DNA of 64,000 nucleotides from Acidobacteriota bacterium (GCA_019247495.1 JAFAOU010000009.1:34622-98621), one strand, 5' to 3'. Shown: positions 17,319 to 26,631, counted from the first letter of the stretch. A program made the numbers and translations. Notes: generated by a model not told the origin, from the sequence alone.

Positions 17319-17791
17319 CGTGGATGCACAAAGACATGGTGTACGCGTGGAAAACACCGAATGCGCGCGTCTGGCCGGAACCAAAGCGAAGGATTCCATG
17401 GAAAGGATTCATCCAAGAAAAGCACTTCGTGCGATTCGGGTCAGCCCATGCGAACGCACTCCTGTTGCTCGAAATCGCATCGGTGCACTGGCTGGATAGC
17501 TTCGATATCGAGTGGTACGAAGGCCTGTTCCTGAGACGGTTGCGAGAAAAGCTCTTCGCCGAGCCGCGATACACCGCCTCGTATCAAGCCGGATACGACC
17601 ACATTGCGAACACGTACCAATACGACTGGATCGACCTCGAAGCGGCGATCACGCTTGGGAAGACGCGTTACTACGCGGTCCTCCTCGGAGTGATGAAAGC
17701 GATCCTCTCGGAAGAAGGAGCGACAGGAGACATCGCGAGGGTCGCTCTCAAGGCGTTCCGCTTCACTGGACGGCAGTGGGAGGAAGCGTGA
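17315..17791 (+). CDS. Hypothetical protein
   Basis: A 158-residue protein rich in aromatic residues (MTWMHKDMVYAWKTP..., then WLDSFDIEWYEGLFLRRLRE). No motif is recognised. It starts in a 4-base overlap with the preceding stop and ends 3 bases before the next ATG, so it belongs to the same operon as the two LexA-fold genes. Confidence 0.55.
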   Translation: MTWMHKDMVYAWKTPNARVWPEPKRRIPWKGFIQEKHFVRFGSAHANALLLLEIASVHWLDSFDIEWYEGLFLRRLREKLFAEPRYTASYQAGYDHIANTYQYDWIDLEAAITLGKTRYYAVLLGVMKAILSEEGATGDIARVALKAFRFTGRQWEEA

Positions 17792-17794
17792 GCC

Positions 17795-18619
17795 ATGCCC
17801 TCCGGCAATGCAGATTTCGATTGGCCTCCCGTGCCGTATAGCCAGTTTCTGCGGCAGCAACTCGCCGAGCACACGCAGTACGAGTACATCAACCCATCGC
17901 TGGATAGACGGTACGACCCTGTCGTGGTCGGGGGCAATGCGATGCATCCCGTCATCCAGCGAAGCGACGTCATTCTGATAGACACGGGTAACAAAGAACC
18001 TGCGGATGGGCAGCCGGTGGCTGTGCGGGTCGGCGGTGGCAGAACCCTCATCGGATACTGGCGCGATCGAGAAGGAAAGCCCGTGCTGGAGCAGGAACGA
18101 ACCGACGCGGTGATTGACCTCTCGCAGTACCCAAACTGGTCCGTCTATGGCGTCGTCACGAAGATCATCGGGCGAGGCATTCCACCTCATCCCACTCCGC
18201 CCGATATAGCATCAGGACCGGAAGAGCCACGCATGGATGTCACGCCAGGACAGGCGCAGTGGATTGTGGAACGGTTGCTCGCAGATGGGCGTATCTCCGC
18301 AAAGGATGTGAGCCAGTACCTCGACGCTATGCGGGGCGAGATCCGAGACATCGAACGGCGGCTAGCCCTCCTTCGAGACGCTCGTAGTGGTCCTGCGGCC
18401 TCACCAGCGCCACGGAGCGCGCCACCAATTCGCAAGACAAGGAAGGGAAAGGGCGAACAACGGCCGAAGGCATCCGGTCATCCGCGCGGGATCGCAGGAA
18501 CGCTGGCCGTGCTCCTTCGCTCCATCCCTGCCGCCGAACATGCGGCGATTCAGGCAATTCGTGCCGACCAGGGCATTCAGGCCGCAATTAAAGCCGCTCG
18601 AATCGCCGTGGGAAAGTAA
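17795..18619 (+). CDS. LexA/S24-fold protein with helical C-terminal tail
   Basis: A 274-residue protein preceded by AGGAAG. Residues about 45-120 form an S24-like domain: GNAMHPVIQRSDVILIDTG, then PVAVRVGGGRTLIGYW. The catalytic GDSM serine is replaced (GNAM) and the lysine position falls in LIGYW, so it should not autocleave. The C-terminal part has a helix pair (PGQAQWIVERLLADGRI... AMRGEIRDIERRLALL) and a basic linker. It probably acts as a phage-type repressor fold reused for binding, without RecA-triggered cleavage; inference. Confidence 0.55.
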   Translation: MPSGNADFDWPPVPYSQFLRQQLAEHTQYEYINPSLDRRYDPVVVGGNAMHPVIQRSDVILIDTGNKEPADGQPVAVRVGGGRTLIGYWRDREGKPVLEQERTDAVIDLSQYPNWSVYGVVTKIIGRGIPPHPTPPDIASGPEEPRMDVTPGQAQWIVERLLADGRISAKDVSQYLDAMRGEIRDIERRLALLRDARSGPAASPAPRSAPPIRKTRKGKGEQRPKASGHPRGIAGTLAVLLRSIPAAEHAAIQAIRADQGIQAAIKAARIAVGK

Positions 18620-19131
18620 GCATCCGCGTCGAGAGCCACTAGATTCGACGCCGCTTTCCACGGTTCCCCGCCGCTGTCTCGACCTTCGGCATTTGGGAAA
18701 TCCCCACGATTTCAGACCGGCTCGATGGGTGAGGGGGGGCGTGGGAATCCCCCACTCCACGCGCCACCGGGGTCGTACCGCACCTACCGTCCGCAGTTGA
18801 ATGAGGCTGTTCTCGCACCCGAGCGCCCCTTCACATCTTGCCTCCTCACCGGAGAGCGTTGCGGCGCTCTCGCGCGGCCGACCACGACCTTCTGAGACAG
18901 GCACCCCTCGATCATTCTCCTGTGCGCCTCTGAGCCACACCTGATCGAACGTGCGTACCTCTCCCGGACCTCCGTGGGCCGGTCGCGCGAGGGCGCAGCT
19001 ACTACGCGCTCAAACACGAAAGGAGGAGACCTTGCGATCACCACCGTTCCGTTACGACCACCGCCTACCTCGCTGTCATCTGCATCCCCGCCGATCCTGC
19101 CGCCGAGGAGCCCGCCGAAAGGAGTCACGCC
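18620..19131. other. Intergenic region before the ParB-type operon
   Basis: No convincing gene. A strong ribosome-site-like AAAGGAGGAG at 19019-19028 is followed by a TTG frame of poor composition. The frame that runs into the 19132 gene has coding-like codons from about 19060 (AYLAVICIPADPAAEEPAE), so that gene may have a longer, noncanonical start. A centromere-like (parS) or promoter role for the rest is possible but no repeat array is visible. Confidence 0.35.
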
Positions 19132-19365
19132 ATGCGCCAGCTCGCCCGTGATCCGTTCGCGCGAACCACGCTCCTGCGCGCCGTGATCCGCCCGCTCGCA
19201 TCCGGGCAGATCTGCTCGTGGTGCGGCAACGTTCGTTCCTCGCGGCGATGCCGCGAGCCCTTCCTGTATCGCTACGGCACCGAGCCGGACGCGATACGCC
19301 CCCGCGTTTTTTGGCACGACGGAGCGTTCTGCTCGAAGTCCTGCCAAGACGCCTACCACCTCTAA
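19132..19365 (+). CDS. Small zinc-finger-like protein
   Basis: A 77-residue protein with AAGGAG 9 bases before the ATG. It holds ICSWCGNVRSSRRC and, near the end, FCSKSCQDAYHL, a four-Cys arrangement like small MYM/FCS-type zinc fingers. It lies 31 bases before the ParB-like gene on the same strand. Likely accessory DNA-binding protein of that unit. Confidence 0.6.
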   Translation: MRQLARDPFARTTLLRAVIRPLASGQICSWCGNVRSSRRCREPFLYRYGTEPDAIRPRVFWHDGAFCSKSCQDAYHL

Positions 19366-19396
19366 ACCACTAACCGACAACCGAAGGAGAATCGTT

Positions 19397-21040
19397 ATGG
19401 CCCAAACCGAGGCCACACGCTGTCAGTCTGTCTTGCTCGCGCAGCTCCGCGAGTCCCCCTTCAACCCACGTAAGCATTATGACGAGCGAGGGCTCAACGA
19501 ACTCGCCGCAAGCATCACGGACCGCGGCATCCTGCAACCGATCCTCGTCCGCAGATTCGACGATGCGAAGACGCCGTACGAGATCGTTACCGGGCACCGC
19601 CGCTCCCGCGCCGCAAAGATCGCGAAGCTGACCGTCGTCCCCGTCATCGTTGGCGAATTCACGGATCGCGACGTCCGGCAGATTCAGCTAATCGAGAATG
19701 CGCAGCGCGTCGATCTCTCTCCACTCGAGGAGGCGGGGGCGTACGCGGCGCTGCGCGAACTGGGGCTTTCGACGCGCGACATCGCGAAGGAAGTCCACAA
19801 GCAGCCGGCGCATGTCGCAGCGCGCCTCACACTGAACACGCTGCCTGCGAAAGTGAAGGCGGAGCTCGCGGCCGGTGTGCTCACCGTCGAGCATGCGGAG
19901 CTCATCGGGCTCATTCCCGATCCGCACCTGCAAGAGCAGGCGCTGAAGAAGTTCATCGTGGAGCACTTCATCGACGCCAACTCATCGAAGACGGCGAAGG
20001 GCGTCATTCCGCTCGCGAAGGCGCGGCGCATCGTCGAGACGGAGTTTATGACCGTTCTCTCGGCCGCGCCGTTCGATACGGAAGACGCGACGCTCTCACC
20101 TCTCGGTGCCTGCGCCAAGTGTCCATTCCGCTCGGGCAACGATCGTGATCTGTTCGGGAACGTGCAGGGTAAGAACGTCTGTACGAACCTCGCGGATTAC
20201 CGGCTCAAGATCGAAAATCACCTCAAGCGGCTCCGCGAGCAGGGCGCAACCGTTCTGCTCACGCCGCGCGAGGTGAAGGAGGTCTTTCCGTTCGGCAATC
20301 CCCAGGTCGCCGATGACTATGTGGATCTCGACGCGAAGTGTCATGACGATCCGAAGGAGCGCACGTACGACCAGCTCCTCGCCGACGAGCCGAAACGCTC
20401 GACCGTTTTCGCGCAGGTCAACGGCCGTCTGCGGAAGGTGTACCCGAAGGCGCAACTCGCGGCCGCGCTCGATGCCTCCGGGCACGAGTTTCTGCGGCGG
20501 AAATCCGAGCGCCCGGCGACGAATGACGCCGAGCGCAAGGCGCGCCAGCAGCAGAAGCTCGACCGCGCTGTGCGGGTCGCCACCCTCGCGGCGTTCGCGG
20601 CGGCGATCCCGAAGGCGCTCGGTGCTCCTGAGTGGATCGACCTACTCGCGAGTATCGTCATCGAGGAGAAGGGCTGGCAGCTCGAAGACGTGCTGCCGCG
20701 GCACGGCTTCACCGGCAAACGCGACGACCTCAAAGGCAACTGCGAGGCGATCACGCGGAAGCTCGTCGCGAAGATGAACGATGCGCAGAAACGTGCCTTT
20801 GTCATCGACGCGCTCGTGCATACCTGGGCCGGTCCGAACGCGGACGCCGGCAAACGTGCCGTCTTTACGAAGGTCGTCGCACAACTCGGAGTCGATGCCA
20901 AGGCGATTGAGAGGCAGGTGCGCGCCGACTTCGCGGAGAAGGCTGCGGGGAAATCGAAGCCGAAACTATCGAAGCCGGCGAGCGCCACGCCGCCGCATGT
21001 TGCACGTCCAGCGGCCAAGGTCGTGCGGGCGCGAGCATGA
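19397..21040 (+). CDS. ParB/Srx-type nuclease or partition protein
   Basis: A 547-residue protein with a good ribosome site (AAGGAG). Residues about 12-110 are a ParB N-terminal domain: SPFNPRKHYDERGLNELA, GHRRSRAAK and QIQLIENAQRVDLSPLEEA. A KorB-like helix-turn-helix region follows (STRDIAKEVHKQPAHVAAR). The middle has a Cys cluster (ACAKCPFRSGNDRDLF ... VCTNL) and the C-terminus is helical and basic. No ParA is seen nearby, so it more likely acts as a regulator or maintenance factor of the mobile element than in classical partition. Confidence 0.75.
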   Translation: MAQTEATRCQSVLLAQLRESPFNPRKHYDERGLNELAASITDRGILQPILVRRFDDAKTPYEIVTGHRRSRAAKIAKLTVVPVIVGEFTDRDVRQIQLIENAQRVDLSPLEEAGAYAALRELGLSTRDIAKEVHKQPAHVAARLTLNTLPAKVKAELAAGVLTVEHAELIGLIPDPHLQEQALKKFIVEHFIDANSSKTAKGVIPLAKARRIVETEFMTVLSAAPFDTEDATLSPLGACAKCPFRSGNDRDLFGNVQGKNVCTNLADYRLKIENHLKRLREQGATVLLTPREVKEVFPFGNPQVADDYVDLDAKCHDDPKERTYDQLLADEPKRSTVFAQVNGRLRKVYPKAQLAAALDASGHEFLRRKSERPATNDAERKARQQQKLDRAVRVATLAAFAAAIPKALGAPEWIDLLASIVIEEKGWQLEDVLPRHGFTGKRDDLKGNCEAITRKLVAKMNDAQKRAFVIDALVHTWAGPNADAGKRAVFTKVVAQLGVDAKAIERQVRADFAEKAAGKSKPKLSKPASATPPHVARPAAKVVRARA

Positions 21041-21056
21041 GCTGGAGGACCGAGCA

Positions 21057-21275
21057 ATGGCACGGTTCTACGGTGAAGTTGAGGGTACGCGTGGTCGCGC
21101 CTCGCGTCTCGGCAGCTCTGGCATACGGTCGCATACTCGCGGTTGGAACGTCGGCGTGGAGGTCATCTGCACGATCCGAGACGGCGCCGACGTGATCGAG
21201 GTCTACGAGACTGGCGGCAGCCATGCGCCCAGCTCGAAGCGGCTGCTCGCAACGGTCACGGATCGCAAAAAGTAG
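21057..21275 (+). CDS. Small conserved element protein
   Basis: A 72-residue protein MARFYGEVEGTRGRASRLG..., with GGAGG 9 bases upstream of the ATG. The MARFYG-x-x-x-G-x-RG-x-x-x-R start is a pattern I associate with small proteins found on many bacterial mobile elements, function unknown. It follows the ParB-like gene by 16 bases and is closed by a terminator. Confidence 0.6.
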   Translation: MARFYGEVEGTRGRASRLGSSGIRSHTRGWNVGVEVICTIRDGADVIEVYETGGSHAPSSKRLLATVTDRKK

Positions 21276-21282
21276 TTGTCTT

Positions 21283-21311
21283 GGGGCGGCCGGTTTCCGG
21301 CCGCCCCTTTT
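21283..21311 (+). terminator. Rho-independent terminator of the ParB operon
   Basis: An 11-bp perfect stem (GGGGCGGCCGG with CCGGCCGCCCC), 3-base loop and a TTTT tail, directly after the 21275 stop. The remaining 21312-21515 holds no visible gene. Confidence 0.85.
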
Positions 21312-21515
21312 CTTCAGAGAGCAGGGTCCTACGGGTACGGGACGACCGTTAACGTAGAAACGCCCGGTTGTTCAGCGAGGGGTAGGGATATTCGACTGGC
21401 TGTCACTCCTAATAGGTGAGACGACCGACGCTTTGAAGTTGCCTTGGGCGACCCGGCGGCTGTGTGCCCGTGCGCACTCGCGAGGACGAAGACATGTCGG
21501 TCGAAGAGGATACGA

Positions 21516-22691
21516 GTGGACACGAGCAACGACGATATAGCGGTCCTTCAACCTCTGTACGACGGAGAGAATGCACCCGGCATTCTCGCGGTGAACCCCG
21601 ATTGGGCATATGTCCCCCCCGTCCGACTTGGCTTCACCCTCAACCTCGATCGGGAAGAAACCACCTGCTTACCAGCGGTAGCCGTCGAAGAAGCGGAACG
21701 CCGGCGCCGACAGGACTTCCCCATTCAGCAAAGCAATCGGTATCCCTCAAAACTGGTAGAGAAAGCTTTGGCAGAAGCGCTCGCCGAAGACATCGGCGTT
21801 GATCCAGCGAACGTCCTTCTAGGCAACGGCATCATGAACATCCTGACGTACATCTACGCGGTTTACGCCAAGCCGCTTGAATACGTCACGGTACCGACGC
21901 CTGGGTTTTGGCCGGCGTACACGTACGCGATGCAACGAGGGATGGGCATCCGCATGCCGCTCTACGTGCAGAATCGCGCCGATACTTACCGGCCGACATT
22001 TCGTTTTCCGGTCGATGCGATCCGAGAAGCGTTAAGCCGCACATCCCCAATCTGTTACCTCTGCAACCCAAACAATCCAACAGGGACGCTGCTGCCGATC
22101 GAGGATATCGAGACATTAGTTACGGCGTTCCCAGCTACACTTTTCATTCTCGACGAGGCTTACGGCGCCTTTGCGGCAAATCGTCTCGATACGAACCATC
22201 TCGAACTTTCGGACGGCGTTCGCCTCATAAAACGAGGGCACAGGAACGTCGTCGTTGCTCGTACCTTTTCCAAAGCGTACGCGCTCGCCAATCACCGCAT
22301 CGGCTACATCGTGTCCGACACGAGCAACATCACAACCATCCGCGCACAAATGGGCCCTTACGACATGAGCGAGCTCTCGCTGGCAATGGCGTACTACAAC
22401 TATAGAGAGAGGTCGCATACCCTCAGCGTAGTTCGCTCGGTTGTCACGAACATGGAGAGATTCGCCGCTTACTTGGAAGATCACCACATATCTCACTACG
22501 GAGGGTATCGCAATTCTCTACTCGTCGAAGGGCTATCCCTTTCAGAATCGTACGAACAGAACGGGATTGCCGTGCGATCGATGGTTTACCAACCCGGCAT
22601 CCCAAACCCGATCGCTTCGACGTTCCGCATCACGATTCCAGCCGACAAGCGAACTTCGACCTGCTCATGGATGTCACAGCTCGGATCATAA
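21516..22691 (+). CDS. PLP-dependent aminotransferase, HisC-like (fold type I)
   Basis: A 391-residue protein. The start is the GTG at 21516, preceded by AAGAGGA. Typical class I/II aminotransferase signatures appear: CNPNNPTGTLL, FILDEAYGAFA and ARTFSKAYALANHRIGY, where the lysine of SKAY should carry PLP. Codon use is less GC-biased than the flanking genes, which suggests recent transfer. It precedes a membrane protein gene by 19 bases. Histidine biosynthesis is unlikely in this setting; a modifying or defence role is possible but unproven. Confidence 0.7.
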   Translation: MDTSNDDIAVLQPLYDGENAPGILAVNPDWAYVPPVRLGFTLNLDREETTCLPAVAVEEAERRRRQDFPIQQSNRYPSKLVEKALAEALAEDIGVDPANVLLGNGIMNILTYIYAVYAKPLEYVTVPTPGFWPAYTYAMQRGMGIRMPLYVQNRADTYRPTFRFPVDAIREALSRTSPICYLCNPNNPTGTLLPIEDIETLVTAFPATLFILDEAYGAFAANRLDTNHLELSDGVRLIKRGHRNVVVARTFSKAYALANHRIGYIVSDTSNITTIRAQMGPYDMSELSLAMAYYNYRERSHTLSVVRSVVTNMERFAAYLEDHHISHYGGYRNSLLVEGLSLSESYEQNGIAVRSMVYQPGIPNPIASTFRITIPADKRTSTCSWMSQLGS

Positions 22692-22710
22692 GCGCAAGGG
22701 ATACCGACTG

Positions 22711-23756
22711 ATGGATCTTCCGCGCAAGCAGTTAACTCGCACCACGCAGGCGCTGGTTGCGCTCAGCATCGTCGGCACATTGCTTGAACGTTTTTACATA
22801 GCGTCGATATCGAGTGGCCGTTCCTCTCGAAAGCATCGATCCTTCTAGCGTTGGTTGGCGTAATTTTCTACATCGAAAAACTCTCCGACAGTCTCGACGA
22901 ACTTCAAGCGCAGCTTGCCTCAATTGCAAGCGATCGACGAGATCTGGATGCATTGATCTCCTTGTATGAGCCATCGGACTCGAAGCCTGGCCAGAAACTC
23001 CACGTGCTCTCGGCTGCTTCGGTTCTTTCCGAACTCTATCGTGTACGCTTTAAACAGGATTTGAGCCAGGCTTCGCTGCTAGCCAACAGCTATAAGAATG
23101 ACAAGCAAGCGGAGCTGGAGGACATGTCGATTACGTTCTCACTCCTACGTGAGATGGAACATCGTCTGCCACAGGGCGGTGTCTGGCTCGGCATCACCCA
23201 CATAACAAGCAAGGAGAGCTGGGTCGCTGGTTTTAGGGAGGGGCGCGGGGCATTCTACGAATTCGTGTCGCGTATGCGCGAGCGCACGCACGCCGGGTCG
23301 TTACACGTATTCCGTATATTTTGTGTTCGCGATCTGGCCGACTTTGCTGGGCTAAAAGACGTTATTGATAAGGAGCGAACTGCCAATATTCACATCAGGA
23401 TTTTTAAGGAGGATATCGCGAATTTTCCACGTGATATGTCCCTTTTATGGCAACCTCGTCGCCGTCAGTGGAACGGTACTTCAGCATTGGAGGAGGAGGA
23501 CCTGCTCGGAGGCGAGCGGCTTCAGGCAACATTACGCAAAAAGAACTTGGAGGCCAGTTGCGGCCTGGTCTTTCGAAGCGTTGATCTACAAACTCTCGCA
23601 GCCGTCACAATTTGTGAGCCGAACTCAAGCGAATTCGGCAAACTCTGCGATCAGTTCAAAGAGGCGTGGAATCAGGGAAGATCTTACGGCGAACTCGTAG
23701 CCGAGCTGCAGAATCCAGCGACGTCCTCCCCACGACGCAGAGCGTCGGATAACTGA
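22711..23756 (+). CDS. Membrane protein with phospholipase-D-like or sensor region, probable frameshift
   Basis: Starts at ATG 22711 after AAGGGAT. The frame MDLPRKQLTRTTQALVALSI runs to a stop at 22848, while the long frame (22851-23756) continues upstream to 22788 as coding sequence (SVDIEWPFLSKASILLALVG). The two frames join cleanly if one T is added to the T5 run at 22791-22795, giving LLERFLHSVDIEW. So either the gene is broken, slips on the run, or the base is missing by error. The joined protein has two N-terminal membrane helices and a cytosolic domain of about 290 residues (VFRIFCVRDLADFAG, NIHIRIFKEDI). It is paired with the aminotransferase. Function unknown. Confidence 0.5.
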
Positions 23757-23817
23757 CTAGTTAGAAGCGGTCGACTAACTCTGCACGCAGACCGCTGAAC
23801 CTTTAAAACCGATTACT

Positions 23818-23843
23818 GGGGCGGCCGTTTCGGCCGCCCTTTT
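23818..23843 (+). terminator. Rho-independent terminator
   Basis: Stem GGGCGGCCG with CGGCCGCCC, TTT loop and TTTT tail, 62 bases after the membrane protein gene. It closely resembles the terminator at 21283, so the two accessory units may have been assembled from a shared source. Confidence 0.8.
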
Positions 23844-23903
23844 CCCAACACGGCGCACGCCGTGCAGTACGGAGGCGACCGCTAGTGCACCAGAGGTGAT
23901 TGA

Positions 23904-24093
23904 ATGTACTACCACTCAAACATCGCACGCTTTCTCTTCGATCCCGCGCTTGACGCACGTTCGCCGGAATTGACAGTCCGCGAAATCGTCTGTGCGTGCA
24001 ACAGAAACCCTCGCCGTGTACGAACGCGACATGTATAACGAGGCGGACCTCGGGACGCCCGGCGAGTTGCGTGTGACCTTTCACGCCGCGTGA
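23904..24093 (+). pseudogene. Small gene split by a frameshift
   Basis: After AGAGGTGA an ATG opens MYYHSNIARFLFDPALD and continues SPELTVREI before stopping at 24038. A neighbouring frame carries ETLAVYERDMYNEADLG and then RVTFHAA to a stop at 24093, with coding-like composition. One inserted or lost base near 23990 would join them into about 62 residues. Family not recognised. Confidence 0.35.
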
Positions 24094-24471
24094 GATGTCA
24101 ACCGGAGCCCGCGATTGATCACCGTCGCGTTCTCCATCGCGGTGGCGCGGTCGCGGAAACCTGCCAAAATCCTGTGTAAGTCATTCTGCGACATCAACCT
24201 ACGATTGACTTGTGGGCGCCACGGCACTACGCTGCGCGCGGAGATTTGACCTGCCTCCGCGGCGTCTCGCCGCGTGCGTAGCTTATCTCCGTTCAGTTGG
24301 TGGCGTCCGTGCGTTCGAGGCACGGGCGCCTTTTTTTATTTGACTTTCGGCTGTCAACGTCTGACACTCGTTCCGGGAACAAATCGTCAATGTTTTTGGC
24401 GGCGGTCTCGAACACCGTCTTGTTCCTTCCGGCGTCCGCGGGTCCGACGACAACTGAATGGAGAGAGGGTT
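24094..24471. other. Intergenic region with terminator
   Basis: No gene seen. It holds the terminator at 24302-24337 and should contain the promoter of the 24472 gene. Confidence 0.4.
24302..24337 (+). terminator. Rho-independent terminator
   Basis: Stem GGCGTCCGTGC with GCACGGGCGCC (one mismatch), 7-base loop and T7 tail. Confidence 0.75.
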
Positions 24472-26331
24472 ATGCGATATGCAACTGAGAGAGGTGCACG
24501 TGTCGTTGTAACCGGAGCGCGACTCGCGCTCGCGGTGCTGCTGCTCACGCTGCTTTCAACCGCGGTTGTTGCCGCGCCGACGCCGGACGCGCAAAGGGAA
24601 CGAAGGGATCGGCGAAACCGCGATACAACTGTCGTTATCGCAGAAACGGGCCACTCCGGAAATGCGTTGACGGCGATTGATGATGCGCCGACAGAACCGG
24701 CGACGGCATACGAGAAGGCGCGGCAGCTCGCGTTGCGCGGCGCATGGCAGGAGGCCGAGTCTGTTACGGCGTCGGCGCTCATCGCTGATCCGGAGAACCC
24801 GGATCTCCACCGCCTCGCTGCCGAGATCGCCCATACGTACTATGCGGATTTCAATCGCCTCGATGCACTCGAAGGCGCGGCGATGCACGCGTATCGCGCG
24901 TTCACGCTGGCGCTCGAGAACGCGTCGATTGACTATCGGGCCGCCGAGTTGATCGCCGACAGCGCAGCGGCGCTGCCTGTTCCGCTCGATGCCGTTAGCA
25001 ACGCCTTCACACGAGCGGAAGCGTACGACAACAGCGGGCGGATTGCGGAGGCGTACGCGCGTACGCTGATCGCCGTCGGCGCTCCGGGCGCGGAGACGGC
25101 GTTCCGCCGCGCCGCGGCCGTGGCGACTGCAGGAAACACGGAAACCGCTGAGGCATACGCCGAATGGCTGCTTGACCGCGGTCGCGCGAGCGATGCTTTC
25201 GATGTTCTCGCGCGCTTCGACACGCCGGAAACGAACACGTACGTCGCGTTCCTGCGCGGCGTCGCGCTGGAGCGTCTCGGCGACACCGGTGCGGCGGCGA
25301 ACGAATACGCGAGATACACCGATTTCAGCACGCTCTACCCGGCTCCCGCACGGTTCCGCATCGCCGGCAGCGCCGCTCAGTCGGCGGCGCAGATTCGCTT
25401 CGAAGATGACCGGCACGTAGCCAGCGCGTCGGTCACACACGCGGGCGTGCTGTCGGTGACCACATCACAAGCAGTTCAAGGACTCGCGTACCTCATTCAG
25501 GGCGAAGCGGGTACTGAGCTCGTCGGCAGCAAGCGCGCAGAGGGCTGGGTCGTGCGAAACCGCGCGCTGCGGGGAAGCATCTACGGCTCCGACGGCCTGT
25601 CATGCCCGTACGTGACGAACGGCGGCGCCACGATCGCAGACCAGTACACGAACGTCATGTGCCAGGGCAGCGGCGCGCAGTTCAACGGCATGTGCATCGC
25701 ATGGTGCTCGAATCCCAACACCACGACCTGCAAGCTCGCGTCGGCTGACTCGGCGAGCGCCGCTTCCGATGTCTACAACGGCAAAGCCCCGGATCCGGTA
25801 GGGATGCATTGCCCCGGAGGCTTCGCCGTCTTCGGCGCGATGTGCGATCCGGCGACGCGGTGCTATGGCGGGCAAGATAGCTACCGTCTCCGCGGCGGCG
25901 TTTTCAACTGGGCGACCGGAGTGGGCGTGCCGTGTCCTGCAAGATGCTCGTCGACCTCGGTAGGGAAGACGTGCGGAAACGGCAGCTCCGACAACTGCTT
26001 CTACTCGAACGCGAACTATGCGCGAAGCGGAGTCGTAACCTACAGCGTGACGTTCACGGCGTCCGGTCAGGTCGGCCTGTCGCCGTCGTTCTCCGCTGGT
26101 GCAGGCACGCAGACCGCGCACTTGGAAGGTCCTGAGGATCAGACGAATCCGGACTTCGACCTCTCGCTCCAGAAGTCCGCGTCGTCGGGATGGGTCGACG
26201 TCGCGCGTTCGGCGCGCGCAGGAACCGTCGAAGACCTCAAGTACAGCAGCAGCGCGTCAGGGACCTACCGGTGGCGCATCGCGAGCATGCGAGGCACCGG
26301 CTCCGCGCAGTTGTACACGGTCCGACAGTAG
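24472..26331 (+). CDS. Secreted TPR-like protein with SleB-like hydrolase and PPC-like regions
   Basis: A 619-residue protein; GAGAGAGGG lies before the ATG. A signal peptide (LALAVLLLTLLSTAVVAA) is followed by about 280 residues of TPR-like helical repeats. Next comes LAYLIQGEAGTELVGSKRAE and GWVVRNRAL, which resembles the core of SleB-type cell-wall hydrolases (GEA with the conserved xxxNR), with several Cys after it. The last 80 residues (DFDLSLQKSASSGWVDVA, YRWRI) fit a bacterial pre-peptidase C-terminal (PPC) domain. It could open the cell wall for transfer or be a secreted effector. Function is inferred. Confidence 0.6.
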   Translation: MRYATERGARVVVTGARLALAVLLLTLLSTAVVAAPTPDAQRERRDRRNRDTTVVIAETGHSGNALTAIDDAPTEPATAYEKARQLALRGAWQEAESVTASALIADPENPDLHRLAAEIAHTYYADFNRLDALEGAAMHAYRAFTLALENASIDYRAAELIADSAAALPVPLDAVSNAFTRAEAYDNSGRIAEAYARTLIAVGAPGAETAFRRAAAVATAGNTETAEAYAEWLLDRGRASDAFDVLARFDTPETNTYVAFLRGVALERLGDTGAAANEYARYTDFSTLYPAPARFRIAGSAAQSAAQIRFEDDRHVASASVTHAGVLSVTTSQAVQGLAYLIQGEAGTELVGSKRAEGWVVRNRALRGSIYGSDGLSCPYVTNGGATIADQYTNVMCQGSGAQFNGMCIAWCSNPNTTTCKLASADSASAASDVYNGKAPDPVGMHCPGGFAVFGAMCDPATRCYGGQDSYRLRGGVFNWATGVGVPCPARCSSTSVGKTCGNGSSDNCFYSNANYARSGVVTYSVTFTASGQVGLSPSFSAGAGTQTAHLEGPEDQTNPDFDLSLQKSASSGWVDVARSARAGTVEDLKYSSSASGTYRWRIASMRGTGSAQLYTVRQ

Positions 26332-26366
26332 CCTGCGACCCCCCCTCTCCTTGTTGTGATTCGGTC

Positions 26367-26391
26367 GGCGGACGGCCACGAGCCGTCCGCC
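26367..26391. terminator. Hairpin after the secreted-protein gene
   Basis: A 10-bp stem (GGCGGACGGC with GCCGTCCGCC) and 5-base loop 36 bases after the stop. There is no T tract, so it may be a weak terminator or a 3' stabilising hairpin. Confidence 0.4.
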
Positions 26392-26588
26392 GTCACCCGT
26401 CGCCAAGGCCATCGAGTAAGGAGGTGCGGACGAGCTTTGCAGCCAAAGCCAAGGGGAAACCCAAGGCGAAGGAAGCGACGGCTGTACGCCCAGTGCGGGA
26501 GGTGGTGCGCCTCGCGGGAGAAAGCCGTGCGGGCGCGGGCGTAACCGGAGGGCTGCTGCAATGGCATCTTCGGCGAAGTCCAATCGGA

Positions 26589-26631
26589 GAGCGGTTCTAC
26601 AGACACGGTTCTACAAACAGTAGAACCGCTC
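26589..26631. promoter_or_regulatory. Triple CGGTTCTAC repeat / inverted repeat before the protease-nuclease genes
   Basis: A perfect 12-bp inverted repeat (GAGCGGTTCTAC and GTAGAACCGCTC) encloses a third copy of CGGTTCTAC at 26606-26614. It ends 70 bases before the trypsin-fold gene. The layout suits an operator with three half-sites, or two alternative hairpins acting as an attenuator. Confidence 0.45.
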
